Below, piece by piece: positions 1 to 7,728 of a stretch of DNA of 38,254 nucleotides. The number at the start of each line of letters is the position of its first letter. Position 1 is the first letter of the stretch. The stretch comes from an uncultured Lachnospiraceae bacterium. Lineage in GTDB: Bacteria; Bacillota; Clostridia; Lachnospirales; Lachnospiraceae. The position numbers and the translations under genes were made by a program. The DNA is taken from contig CAJUJP010000033.1 of assembly GCA_910586615.1 (NCBI GenBank), forward strand, positions 1-38,254, in the 5' to 3' direction. The notes under the pieces are model-generated. The model ran no database searches. It was not told the origin of the DNA and saw only the letters and a program-made list of their open reading frames with translations.

Positions 1-57
1 TGATTCATATCAACAAAGATTTTTACCCATAGACACAGGATTTTTTACAGCCTCGTA

Positions 58-84
58 AAAGGGGGCGAGATGATCGCCCCCTTT
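58..84 (-). terminator. Rho-independent terminator of the KAS III-like/chemoreceptor operon
   Basis: A perfect 11-bp inverted repeat (AAAGGGGGCGA, 5-nt loop, TCGCCCCCTTT) lies just past the chemoreceptor stop codon. Read on the minus strand, the stem is followed by TTTTAC. The GC-rich core and flanking A/T runs fit an intrinsic terminator. Confidence 0.85.
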
Positions 85-89
85 GATAT

Positions 90-1631
90 CTAATCCTTCT
101 TTAATAATTGTGTCATTTTATCAACCATCTCATTGATTGCACCTGCCTGTGTGGCAACTTCTGATGTGTCATCGGCATTACTTTCCGCCATTTCATTGAT
201 TGCATTGAAACGTTCATTTTCCTCTCTGACACTTGCAGCAATATCCTGATTGATGGAAATCGTTTTGTTAATGACTTCCGACTGCTTTCCGTGTGCTTCG
301 CTCATGGTATTGATTGTTTCCACAGATGTATTTAATAACCCGGTCATATCCTGTATGCTCTGGAATACATTCTGGAAATATTCGTTTTGTGTACCGAGTT
401 TTACAGAGTTTTCATTTACCTGTGCAGTAATATCTTTGACATTCTGCTGTACTCTTTCTATCACTGATTGCACAACCTGCAATGACTGCTGTGTGCTGTT
501 TGCCAGATTCCCTACCTCTGTTGCTACAACAGCAAATCCTCTGCCGGCTTCCCCGGCTCTTGCAGCCTCGATAGATGCATTAAGTGCCAGTAAATTCGTG
601 GAACTGGAAATATCACTTATGAGATTTAAAGTTACGCCGATTTCCTGTACTGCCTCGGATAGCCGCTGGGTTATTTCGGTGGTGGCCTTCATTGACTCAG
701 ACACTTCACCGTTAATGGTATGCAGGTCACTGAGGAGCTTTTCGTTTTCGACAGATTTATCCAGCAGATCTTTGGAAACCTGTTCCACTTTTTCAACATT
801 ATTGGCAACTACGTTTTCCCATTCACTCAATTCACTGAGATTTGCCATACTTTCGTCCGTCTTTGAACTGAGAAGATTACTGCTTTCAACTAACTGCTCG
901 CTTGTAGCCGCTAATTCCTCGGCAGAGGTACTTTCGTTCTCCGATATCTGTGAAAGTGACAGACCTGCTGTGTGCAGGTTTTCGGATAATGTCTGCACTG
1001 CCGCAAGGACACTTGTAACATGTTCGTTGTTCTTTTCCAGTTCGTCTTTCTTTGCATTCACCAGAAAGTGTGCGACAAAGAAAACAAATATGAGCAGTCC
1101 CGTCAGAGACAGCGCGAGTGCAACCAGACACATAATAACATCTGTAAGGAACAGTTCATCCTTAACCGGAAGAAGGTCTGTGCCACGAACAAACCAGCCG
1201 ATAAACAGTGATGCCATACAGGCAAGCCCGCTTATGAGCAGCATTTTAATATCCAGAAAGAATGCCATCAGGATAAGGAAAAAGAATAAAAATCCCCAGA
1301 ATGTTCTGGTCGGAAGCATGTACAACAGATAATTCCACTGGATCACCAGTACAACTACTGAAAAGATCTTACCGATTCGTAATCTGCCTTCTTTTAAAAA
1401 TCCCTCTTTATCAAAGGAAGACCTTATGATCAGTATTGCCATAACAAAAAAGGACGAATCCATTATTCCCAGACCGATTGTTGCAAGCCATGGTACTGTA
1501 GGATATAATCCAAACATTTTTTCCGTATTAAACATAACAGTAGCGCACATACAGGCACTTACCAATATGATAAGTCCCCATTTAAATACCGTAGATAAAT
1601 ACACCTCAACCGCGGTTTTCTTTCTGTTCAT
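90..1631 (-). CDS. Methyl-accepting chemotaxis protein with a multi-helix membrane sensor
   Basis: Chemoreceptor of 513 aa that would signal to CheA/CheW. The first ~195 residues hold about six to seven hydrophobic segments (near 15-35, 48-70, 88-106, 110-128, 130-150, 162-192) with no large extracellular domain. This suggests sensing in or near the membrane. No HAMP domain is evident. The rest is a long coiled coil with the conserved hairpin tip at about 344-378 (TNLLALNASIEAARAGE, then GRGFAVVA and EV-LA). The start is preceded by AGGAGG about 9 nt upstream. It follows the KAS III-like gene by 13 nt, so the two are probably co-transcribed, and it ends at a strong terminator. No che genes lie nearby. 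The family is certain; the ligand is unknown. Confidence 0.93.
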   Translation of the reverse strand: MNRKKTAVEVYLSTVFKWGLIILVSACMCATVMFNTEKMFGLYPTVPWLATIGLGIMDSSFFVMAILIIRSSFDKEGFLKEGRLRIGKIFSVVVLVIQWNYLLYMLPTRTFWGFLFFFLILMAFFLDIKMLLISGLACMASLFIGWFVRGTDLLPVKDELFLTDVIMCLVALALSLTGLLIFVFFVAHFLVNAKKDELEKNNEHVTSVLAAVQTLSENLHTAGLSLSQISENESTSAEELAATSEQLVESSNLLSSKTDESMANLSELSEWENVVANNVEKVEQVSKDLLDKSVENEKLLSDLHTINGEVSESMKATTEITQRLSEAVQEIGVTLNLISDISSSTNLLALNASIEAARAGEAGRGFAVVATEVGNLANSTQQSLQVVQSVIERVQQNVKDITAQVNENSVKLGTQNEYFQNVFQSIQDMTGLLNTSVETINTMSEAHGKQSEVINKTISINQDIAASVREENERFNAINEMAESNADDTSEVATQAGAINEMVDKMTQLLKKD

Positions 1632-1644
1632 AACAGCTTACCTC

Positions 1645-2640
1645 CTAAAATTCATATAATTGTACAATATAAGATAATCCGGCGCCGACAGTACTGATCA
1701 CAATTCGATTCCCCTGTCCGGCATATTTGTCCCACATCCTGTTCAGGCATAAGATCGGGCAGGTATTTCCGGTATACCCGTATTCCATGCCTAAGAAATG
1801 ATATTTTTCTTCCGGTATATGCAGAAGTTCAAGCGTTTTCATATTGAATTCGTCACTAAGCTGTGAAAATATGAAAAAATCTATATCATCAACCTGCAAC
1901 GAGTTATTATGTAACACTTCCGTTATCATATCGTGCCAGACTTGTGGCAAAAAATCCATTTTAAACGGATTCCAGATTAATCGTTTCTCATTTGGTTCTA
2001 TAGCTTTCAGTGGAACTTTTGCCATTCCACATCCCGGATATGTCACCTGCCTGTAATACTGTGCATCCACATTGACTTTTGTTTCCAGAAAGCCCCTGGG
2101 TTTCTCTTCTTCACAGCTTTCCAGTACGATACAGGCGGCCGCATCCGCAAATGTCCCGTATACCACTGTGTCAGACCATAACGCAATCGGTGTGATGCAG
2201 AAACAGCCGACAATCAATGCTTTTGAAATATCCGATGTTTTCATGTACTTATATACAACATCCATTCCCTGGATCATTCCGGTACAGTTTGAATTCAAAT
2301 CAAATGCAATTTTCACATTTTGCAATGTTTCTCCGTATAGACCGGTCAGAGTCATTGCATTAGATGGAAATAAATATTCGGGAGTATCCGTACAAACCAC
2401 AAGCATCTCAATACTCTGTAAGTCTATATTGTGCTTTTTGATACAATCATCAATTGCATTCCGGCACATGGTTATTGTATTTTCGCCTTCCGAGATAAAA
2501 TATCGTTTCCGTCTGCCTAAATGGTTCATCAGACCATGGGCATTGAGGCCCTGCTTTTCAAAATGCTCGTCCAACTGCTCATTATAAACTTTATTAGACG
2601 GAATATATACACCAGTCCCCTTGATTAAAATATTTTTCAT
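1645..2640 (-). CDS. KAS III (FabH)-like 3-oxoacyl-ACP synthase / acyltransferase, atypical active site
   Basis: Thiolase-fold protein of 331 aa in the FabH/KAS III superfamily, which condenses or transfers acyl groups from CoA or ACP. The nucleophile lies in a NSNCTG motif (Cys119). The region before the usual HQAN motif reads DIDFFIFSQLSD, so Ser259 occupies the catalytic His position, with Q retained. The Asn of the GNT motif is present (Asn292). A Cys-Ser-Asn set suggests altered chemistry, for example acyl transfer without malonyl decarboxylation (inference). ATG 2640 is chosen over ATG 2646 because GGAGG lies 8 nt before it but only 2 nt before 2646. No acyl carrier protein or other fab gene is near, so housekeeping fatty acid synthesis is unlikely. 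It leads an operon with the chemoreceptor. Confidence 0.85.
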   Translation of the reverse strand: MKNILIKGTGVYIPSNKVYNEQLDEHFEKQGLNAHGLMNHLGRRKRYFISEGENTITMCRNAIDDCIKKHNIDLQSIEMLVVCTDTPEYLFPSNAMTLTGLYGETLQNVKIAFDLNSNCTGMIQGMDVVYKYMKTSDISKALIVGCFCITPIALWSDTVVYGTFADAAACIVLESCEEEKPRGFLETKVNVDAQYYRQVTYPGCGMAKVPLKAIEPNEKRLIWNPFKMDFLPQVWHDMITEVLHNNSLQVDDIDFFIFSQLSDEFNMKTLELLHIPEEKYHFLGMEYGYTGNTCPILCLNRMWDKYAGQGNRIVISTVGAGLSYIVQLYEF

Positions 2641-2946
2641 AAGCATAACCTCCGACTTTATGACATCAGATCATCCGAGCTATAACCTACATATAAATTC
2701 TATATACACCTGCAACGCATTTTCATTGGAGGTTCTCCACAAAAAAATGTCGTTTATCATATGACATGATAAACAGCACCTTCTTATGGTATAGAGGAAA
2801 CCCTTCTGCACATTCGAGTTCGCGAAACAAATCTTACAAACAGCTTTTGTATTTCTATTACGAAAGAAACAGCCTGTACTTTTCTATGTTGTATGCAAAC
2901 ATATTTCTTTTATTTTACATAGCTGTCAGATTCTTTACATCATAAT
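2641..2946 (-). promoter_or_regulatory. Long 5' leader of the KAS III-like/chemoreceptor operon
   Basis: The predicted transcript start near 2946 lies ~305 nt before the first gene. The minus-strand leader is A/T-rich and has several short hairpins, such as CTATGT/ACATAG around 2884-2922 and TTTCT/AGAAA around 2850. A terminator-like hairpin then sits ~110 nt before the ATG. I looked for c-di-GMP-I, c-di-GMP-II, purine and T-box cores and did not recognise any. The layout (structured leader, internal terminator, then gene) resembles an attenuator or riboswitch of unknown class. Apart from this leader and its promoter I see no gene between 2647 and 3166. Confidence 0.4.
2741..2774 (-). terminator. 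Internal terminator-like hairpin in the leader
   Basis: A perfect 9-bp inverted repeat (GTTTATCAT, 5-nt loop, ATGATAAAC at 2752-2774). On the minus strand it is followed after four bases by seven T residues (2741-2747). It lies inside the leader rather than after a gene, so it could be an attenuator. An operator for a DNA-binding protein is the alternative. Confidence 0.5.
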
Positions 2947-2952
2947 AGTCAT

Positions 2953-2982
2953 ATTGTACCATCGTTGTGCATTTTTTGTCAA
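2953..2982 (-). promoter_or_regulatory. Sigma-A promoter for the KAS III-like/chemoreceptor operon
   Basis: On the minus strand, TTGACA (2982-2977) is followed after 18 bp by TACAAT (2958-2953), which is preceded by TGG, forming an extended -10. Confidence 0.7.
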
Positions 2983-3166
2983 TTTTTTAGTGATTTTTCT
3001 ACATTTTCGGCGTTTGTAATATTTTATATGAGATATTTCTATGACATTTGCCCATATCAGCTTTTCTGTCTGCAGTGATACGCGGCAGCTTTTGTGTGCA
3101 TCAATTGCTGCAATTTACAACAAATCATGGTTAATGAATGTGAAATCTAACGTGGTGTGAATTATA

Positions 3167-3396
3167 ATGAGATGGTTACAGGATGAGCTCCGGGGTTGTT
3201 GTACAGATTTGGTGAGTATGCTATTCTTTATTTAGTGAGAAAAATGTGCGGCCAGGAATTAGAGCCTGATGCTCTGAGAGAGAATCTATGCAATGACTGC
3301 AGTCTTTGCGTGAAGGCATGTCCCGTGGGCGCGCTGGAAGAGCGGGAACTCAGGCAGCAGACTTGCTGGGATCATGCCTTCGGATATCCGGTTTAA
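3167..3396 (+). pseudogene. Remnant of a 4Fe-4S ferredoxin-type (epoxyqueuosine reductase-like) gene
   Basis: An ATG at 3167 opens a short frame (MRWLQDEL...) that stops after 22 codons. An overlapping +1-shifted frame from 3196 then encodes FGEYAILYLVRKMCG, followed by a 4Fe-4S motif CNDCSLCVKACPVGALE and CWDHAFG. In related iron-sulfur proteins these two pieces are separated by a much larger domain, and the CW-AFG stretch is followed by a second cysteine cluster. Both are missing here. The stop overlaps the stop of the convergent RHH gene. It is best read as an internally deleted, frameshifted and C-terminally truncated relic. A functional 66-aa mini-ferredoxin started at TTG 3196 is the less likely alternative. 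Confidence 0.5.
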
Positions 3397-3596
3397 CTGA
3401 TATCCAGTTCTGGCGGGACGTCAATTTCGTCAGATACATATTTTCCGTTTTTCTTCCGCTGCCGGACGCACTCTGTTAAGAGATACTCAATCTGCCCGTT
3501 CACGGAGCGGAAGTCGTCTTCCGCCCATGCGGCAATTGCATCATAAAGCTTTGCGGATAATCTGAGGGGCACTTGTTTCTTGCCTGAATCTCCCAT
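3393..3596 (-). CDS. Arc/CopG-type ribbon-helix-helix DNA-binding protein
   Basis: Small protein of 67 aa. A short basic strand (KKQVPLRLS, residues ~6-14) is followed by two helices ending near residue 46 (LYDAIAAWAEDDF, then SVNGQIEYLLTECVRQR), the ribbon-helix-helix plan of Arc-like repressors and antitoxins. The tail is acidic. ATG 3596 is preferred because GAGG lies 5 nt upstream; an in-frame GTG at 3617 lacks a ribosome site. It lies ~105 nt downstream of the SPFH gene on the same strand, and no toxin gene is next to it. RHH dimers bind short repeated boxes, so the paired TGATATCA boxes upstream of the SPFH gene are a plausible target (inference). Confidence 0.8.
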   Translation of the reverse strand: MGDSGKKQVPLRLSAKLYDAIAAWAEDDFRSVNGQIEYLLTECVRQRKKNGKYVSDEIDVPPELDIS

Positions 3597-3701
3597 GTAA
3601 TCCTCATTTCTGCGCACAGTTTTATTGCGCTGATTTATGTTACGTGTAAAAATTCTTTTTTCACATTTTCATAGTATAACGAATCATTACGATCCGGTGT
3701 A

Positions 3702-4742
3702 CTAGTAGAGACTTCCGGAATTAACCACCGGCTGCGCGTCATGGTTGCCGCACAGGACTACCAGCAGATTGGATACCATGGCAGCCTTACGCTCCTCATC
3801 CAGTTCTACGGTGTGGTTCTCATTCAGCCGTTCTAAAGCCATTTCCACCATGCCTACTGCACCGTCCACGATCATTTTCCTTGCGTCGATAATAGCAGAT
3901 GCCTGCTGTCTTTGCAACATAACTGCGGCAATTTCGGGCGCGTAGGCGAGATAGGTGATTCTTGCCTCGATAATTTCCAGTCCTGCTTCGGCAACTCTTG
4001 CCTGAATCTCATCCCGGATCTTAGCGGCAACGATCTCGCTGGAACCGCGCAGACTGCCTTCATCTGCCAGGCCGTCTCCGGTGGTGTCCACGCCCGGTGC
4101 CACATCATAGGGATAAATGCGTACAATATTACGCAGAGCGCTGTCGCACTGCAGAGACAGGAATTCTTTATAGTTATCTACGCTGAAGACGGCTTTGGCG
4201 GTATCCACGATGCGCCAGGTCACGGCGATGCCGATTTCAACCGGATTGCCCAGACAGTCGTTGATCTTCTGGCGGCTGTTATTTAAAGTCATGACCTTTA
4301 AGGACAGTTTCTTAGAGGAGACTTCCGGACTGACGTTGATGGAAGAATCGGAGATGGATACTCCGCCTATGCCTTTTACATCACCGCTCTGGCTCAGCTT
4401 TGTATGAGAGGCGGGATTTACGCCGCTGCAGAATGGATTGACGAAATAGAAGCCGTCACCTTTCAGCGTACCAGTATATTTTCCAAATAAAGTCAGTACC
4501 AGCGCCTCCTGAGGCTTTAACACCTTCAACCCGCAGAACAGAAGCCATCCCAGTGCTATAAAGGTCAGACTGATCACAAAAACGGTGATTGTGAGAGGCG
4601 TCGATGTTCCGTCGTCCAGGTGAATGATGCCGATGATAAGTCCCGGAATTGCGGCTGCGTACAACAGGAGTGTAAGAAGCAGCATGGGCATACCGTTCTT
4701 TTTGCCTTGAATGATTTTCTCTTCTAATGTGTTTTCGTTCAT
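3702..4742 (-). CDS. SPFH/Band 7 domain membrane protein
   Basis: Protein of 346 aa. Two N-terminal transmembrane segments (about 18-40 and 50-72) are followed by an SPFH/prohibitin core from about residue 74 (VLKPQEALVLTLFGKY) to ~270. A short helical region rich in Ala, Glu and Arg (KIRDEIQARVAEAGLEI, then RQQASAIIDARKMIV) closes the core and would support oligomerisation. SPFH proteins form membrane microdomain scaffolds; the specific role here is unknown. Its ATG has GGAGG at good spacing. The RHH gene follows on the same strand. It is expressed from a promoter embedded in paired TGATATCA boxes, which is shared with the ABC-2 exporter at 15257. Confidence 0.88.
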   Translation of the reverse strand: MNENTLEEKIIQGKKNGMPMLLLTLLLYAAAIPGLIIGIIHLDDGTSTPLTITVFVISLTFIALGWLLFCGLKVLKPQEALVLTLFGKYTGTLKGDGFYFVNPFCSGVNPASHTKLSQSGDVKGIGGVSISDSSINVSPEVSSKKLSLKVMTLNNSRQKINDCLGNPVEIGIAVTWRIVDTAKAVFSVDNYKEFLSLQCDSALRNIVRIYPYDVAPGVDTTGDGLADEGSLRGSSEIVAAKIRDEIQARVAEAGLEIIEARITYLAYAPEIAAVMLQRQQASAIIDARKMIVDGAVGMVEMALERLNENHTVELDEERKAAMVSNLLVVLCGNHDAQPVVNSGSLY

Positions 4743-4828
4743 AGTGATCCTCCATTCTGAAGCGGCAGAAACAAGTCTGTGTTAGCTCATGCAGTCTTTT
4801 TCTGCGGTTTTCATGTGAAATTTCTTTT

Positions 4829-4866
4829 TGATATCATTATGATATCATATTAATTTTAATTGTCAA
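4829..4866 (-). promoter_or_regulatory. Promoter-operator of the SPFH/RHH operon (paired TGATATCA boxes)
   Basis: On the minus strand, TTGACA (4866-4861) is followed after 16 bp by TATCAT, which lies inside TGATATCATAATGATATCA (4847-4829): two identical 8-bp palindromes with an 11-bp period. A bound regulator would cover the -10. The same arrangement recurs on the plus strand at 15103-15140. Confidence 0.75.
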
Positions 4867-4925
4867 GAGAGAAATTTAAGTGAATTGGTAACAGTTTCTC
4901 TTTATATGGATCATTTTGAGGAACA

Positions 4926-4954
4926 TTGACGAAAGCGGGAGTGAAAATTATAAT
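4926..4954 (+). promoter_or_regulatory. Sigma-A promoter for the DUF4422 gene
   Basis: TTGACG (4926-4931), 17-bp spacer, TATAAT (4949-4954). This puts the transcript start about 30 nt before the ATG at 4992. Confidence 0.75.
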
Positions 4955-4991
4955 ATAGTGTGGAGAGTCGGTGGGGGAAAGGAAAATTGAT

Positions 4992-6284
4992 ATGTCTGTT
5001 ACCATTTTTACAATGACCCATAAGAAATTTAAAAATCCGGAAGATCCTGTTTACATGCCTTTGCATGTGGGACGGGCGCGGGGAACTGATTATGGTTATG
5101 CCGGGGATGACACGGGCGATAACATATCTGAAAAGAACTGCTATTACGGGGAATTGACGGGTGTATATTGGGTCTGGAAAAACATCCGTACCTCGGATTA
5201 TGTGGGAATCTGCCATTACAGGCGGTATTTCTGCACCGAAGAGGGCAGAATTTTCAACGAAAAGGATTATTTATCAATTCTGAAAGATTATGATATTATC
5301 ACGTCTAAGAAATTAAAATTGAATTTTTCGTATTTTGACGGTTATGCGAGTGACTATAATATCTTTGACCTGGTGACCACAGGCGAAGTGATCCGGCAGA
5401 TGTACCCGGAATATTATGATGTCTTTGAACACCTGGTGCACGGGAACGGCACGTATTTTGGGAATATGATGGTCACTTCCAAGGCATTGTACGATGAGTA
5501 TGCTTCATGGCTGTTTTCTATTTTTGCTGAGGTGGAAAAAAGAATTGATCCCAGCGGATATGATGATTATCATAAGCGTGTTTACGGGTTTATATCAGAG
5601 TTCCTGCTCTATGTCTGGGTGAAGGTGAAGGGACTGAAGGTCTGTGAATGTAAGGTCGGGATGACCACCGAGAAATATGAGACGGGACAGATGAAGGAGC
5701 GATTGTCTGAATTTTTCCAGATGGGGGATCTGGCCGGGGCGAAGGAATATTTTCTGGGTGTTTTGGAAAAAAGACCGGATGTACTGATGGAGGCGTCGGA
5801 CATTACAGGAGAACTGAAGCTGTCCATGCAGGTGATCGCCGTCTGTGAATTGGAGCGGCAGACTTACGGGGACAGTGTGCTGGACAGGATGCTGCGGGAG
5901 TGTGAGGACAGCCTCATGCATCACAATATGCAGGAAGACACCAGAAGCATTGCACGACGGAGTACCGGAGAAGAGAGTGGGGACGCAGGATGCGGCCGGA
6001 ACCGGAAATATACAGGACAAACTGTTGAAAAGGACGGATTGTTTGAGGAACTGATGGATTATTTTAACAGGCTGAATGAGGTGGTCAATGCCTGCAAAAT
6101 AGGACAACCCGGTGAAAAGGAACTGGCTTTTCTGCAGAAGACACCGATAACAGATATTGCCATAGAAGCTTCCGCCAGGCTTTTTATCGCGGAGGATGAG
6201 GAGGTGGAGAAGGTTGTCGGGAATGTAAAGCGGTATGAGCGGGCAGAATCTCATTTTTCAGAAAAAGAAACCCCGGCAATTTAA
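4992..6284 (+). CDS. DUF4422 domain protein, putative glycosyltransferase
   Basis: Protein of 430 aa. Residues ~1-225 match the DUF4422 family: a start like VTIFTMTHKKF, then GDNISEKNCYYGELTGVYWVWKN and GICHYRRYF, and later FGNMMVTSK. Family members are found in capsule and cell-wall glycan loci and are predicted GT-A type glycosyltransferases. The C-terminal ~200 residues are helical and charged, and I do not recognise them. ATG 4992 is chosen over GTG 4971 because GGGGGAAAGG lies just upstream of the ATG. The gene is monocistronic, with its own promoter and a terminator overlapping its stop codon. There are no other glycan genes around it, so the acceptor cannot be guessed. Confidence 0.8.
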   Translation: MSVTIFTMTHKKFKNPEDPVYMPLHVGRARGTDYGYAGDDTGDNISEKNCYYGELTGVYWVWKNIRTSDYVGICHYRRYFCTEEGRIFNEKDYLSILKDYDIITSKKLKLNFSYFDGYASDYNIFDLVTTGEVIRQMYPEYYDVFEHLVHGNGTYFGNMMVTSKALYDEYASWLFSIFAEVEKRIDPSGYDDYHKRVYGFISEFLLYVWVKVKGLKVCECKVGMTTEKYETGQMKERLSEFFQMGDLAGAKEYFLGVLEKRPDVLMEASDITGELKLSMQVIAVCELERQTYGDSVLDRMLRECEDSLMHHNMQEDTRSIARRSTGEESGDAGCGRNRKYTGQTVEKDGLFEELMDYFNRLNEVVNACKIGQPGEKELAFLQKTPITDIAIEASARLFIAEDEEVEKVVGNVKRYERAESHFSEKETPAI

Positions 6285-6299
6285 TGCCGGGATTTTTTT
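6272..6299. terminator. Bidirectional terminator between convergent genes
   Basis: CCCGGCA (6272-6278), 6-nt loop, TGCCGGG (6285-6291), then seven T (6293-6299). On the other strand the stem is preceded by A-rich sequence, so it can serve both directions. The plus-strand stop TAA (6282-6284) is in the loop, and the minus-strand stop codon at 6298 lies in the T run. Confidence 0.88.
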
Positions 6300-7728
6300 A
6301 ACTTTCAACGAGTACGGAAGTGTCAACGGAAGGGTCGTTGGCATCACCCTTGACTTTGCCTGCATATTCAAGAGTTCCTTCTTTGGTGTATCTATAGAAG
6401 TGACTGTAATAAATATAATCGCCTCCTTCCAGTTCACCGGATACAAACATAAGCTCTACATAGTCATCATCAGCGTCCAGATCATAGAGTACAGGTTCTG
6501 CCCAGGTGGAGATAAATGTTGTAAGCGGTTCCCGGATCGTTTCATCTTTTTCAATAAAATCGACATCATTTATGACCAGATGAGGATGGGTTTCATAGAT
6601 GTCGTCTTCATTGGCAATGTATTCCCTGTAAAGGGAAATGGAATCTTCCAGTCCATCACCGTTCAGGTCATAGGCGTAGGTATAGTCAGTGTTCGGGGCT
6701 GATGAATTATCCTGACCGGGATAGGTTTCACCGTACTGCAGTTTCAATACAAATCTGCCTGAATAAGCATAGGACTCTTTGAATCCCATATCGGACAGGT
6801 CGCTGTAAGGAATGATGAATTCGATGGTGCCTGCAACATAGGGACCAAGGGCATAAGGATTGCTTATGAAAATCAGGCCGGACGGGGACAGATACCACGC
6901 GTCATCGGCGTACAATACGGATTCCAGTGTTCCGTTGGTAATGTCGTCGCTTGAAAACATGCGGATCGAATAGGCATCTGTCTCAGCCAGTTTCTGGTTA
7001 TAAGCCAGCGTATCTTCGCGGAAAGCGGGAGGATCATCGCTGAGATCAGAAAAACTGAGCAGTTCACCGGTTTTGGCATTATAATTGACACCGTGAGTAA
7101 TATAATTATCGTGGGCACCGCCGGAAAAAGAACCGTAAGTTATGGTAAAGGAGATGATACTGCTGTCGGCCCGGATCGTTTTAAACGTCAGGCTCTCACT
7201 GTAGGCCAGCGGCGCATAATCAGCGTCGTTTTCCGTGACGGAAGCAATCATTTCGTCGGCCCAGTCTTCTACTTGTGTGTCGGCATTGGCGGAATCGACG
7301 CGGGCCCGGATGTCGGCATTGATATTTTCGGCGGCTTCCATGTTACCGTCCATGGACACAATAGGATATTCACAACTTTTGTAAAAATATACCGTGCCGT
7401 TTTCGGTGGTCTTGTTATTTTCCTCTTTATGCATTTCTATTCTTAAATTAGATTTTTCACTACTGACAGAAGTGTCATTTGTGGGTGCGCTGCTGTCCGG
7501 CGTACCGTCATGGCCGGTTGAAGATTCGCCGGGGGTTTCATCAGTTTTGGGGTCAGTGGATGTGCCGCTGTCGGATGCCTGGGGAGCATCTGTTCCGGTA
7601 ATTTCTTCTCTATTTGTATCTGTGGTATTTTCCCGGTCTGTGCCGCAGGCTGTGCAGAGCAGTGCGGTACATAAAAACAGGGCCAGGAATCTGCCGGATT
7701 TATGTTTCAATATATTTTTTCTATGCAT
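6298..7728 (-). CDS. Lipoprotein with DUF3298/RsiV-like domain
   Basis: Protein of 476 aa. A signal peptide (MHRKN..., hydrophobic core FLALFLCTALL) ends at a lipobox-like LCTAC (Cys28), followed by a long Thr/Ser/Asp/Glu-rich linker to about residue 95. The next ~220 residues resemble the DUF4163/DUF3298 (RsiV-like) module, including the hallmark SGGAHDN and a stretch about Tyr and conversion of input (VNYNAKTGELLSFSDL). The C-terminal part has two Asp-rich loops (DLNGDGLED, DLDADDDYVE) that look like calcium-binding or FG-GAP-type loops. ATG 7728 is chosen because GGAGAGGAG precedes it and a lipoprotein signal follows directly. RsiV is a lysozyme-sensing anti-sigma factor, but no sigma factor gene is adjacent, so that role is not implied here. 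Confidence 0.8.
   Translation of the reverse strand: MHRKNILKHKSGRFLALFLCTALLCTACGTDRENTTDTNREEITGTDAPQASDSGTSTDPKTDETPGESSTGHDGTPDSSAPTNDTSVSSEKSNLRIEMHKEENNKTTENGTVYFYKSCEYPIVSMDGNMEAAENINADIRARVDSANADTQVEDWADEMIASVTENDADYAPLAYSESLTFKTIRADSSIISFTITYGSFSGGAHDNYITHGVNYNAKTGELLSFSDLSDDPPAFREDTLAYNQKLAETDAYSIRMFSSDDITNGTLESVLYADDAWYLSPSGLIFISNPYALGPYVAGTIEFIIPYSDLSDMGFKESYAYSGRFVLKLQYGETYPGQDNSSAPNTDYTYAYDLNGDGLEDSISLYREYIANEDDIYETHPHLVINDVDFIEKDETIREPLTTFISTWAEPVLYDLDADDDYVELMFVSGELEGGDYIYYSHFYRYTKEGTLEYAGKVKGDANDPSVDTSVLVES

Noticed and set aside
250..1332. Long plus-strand open frame (360 codons) opposite the chemoreceptor
   Set aside because: It is antisense to a clear chemoreceptor gene, has a Ser/Cys-rich shadow composition, no ribosome site and no recognisable domain.
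2641..2946. c-di-GMP riboswitch in the chemoreceptor operon leader
   Set aside because: Neither the class I nor the class II conserved core is visible; it is kept only as a leader of unknown class.
3393..3596. RHH protein as antitoxin of a toxin-antitoxin pair
   Set aside because: No small toxin-like gene is next to it; its neighbours are the SPFH gene and a decayed ferredoxin gene.
5595..6254. 219-codon minus-strand frame opposite the DUF4422 gene
   Set aside because: It is a shadow of a gene with a clear promoter, ribosome site and family motifs.
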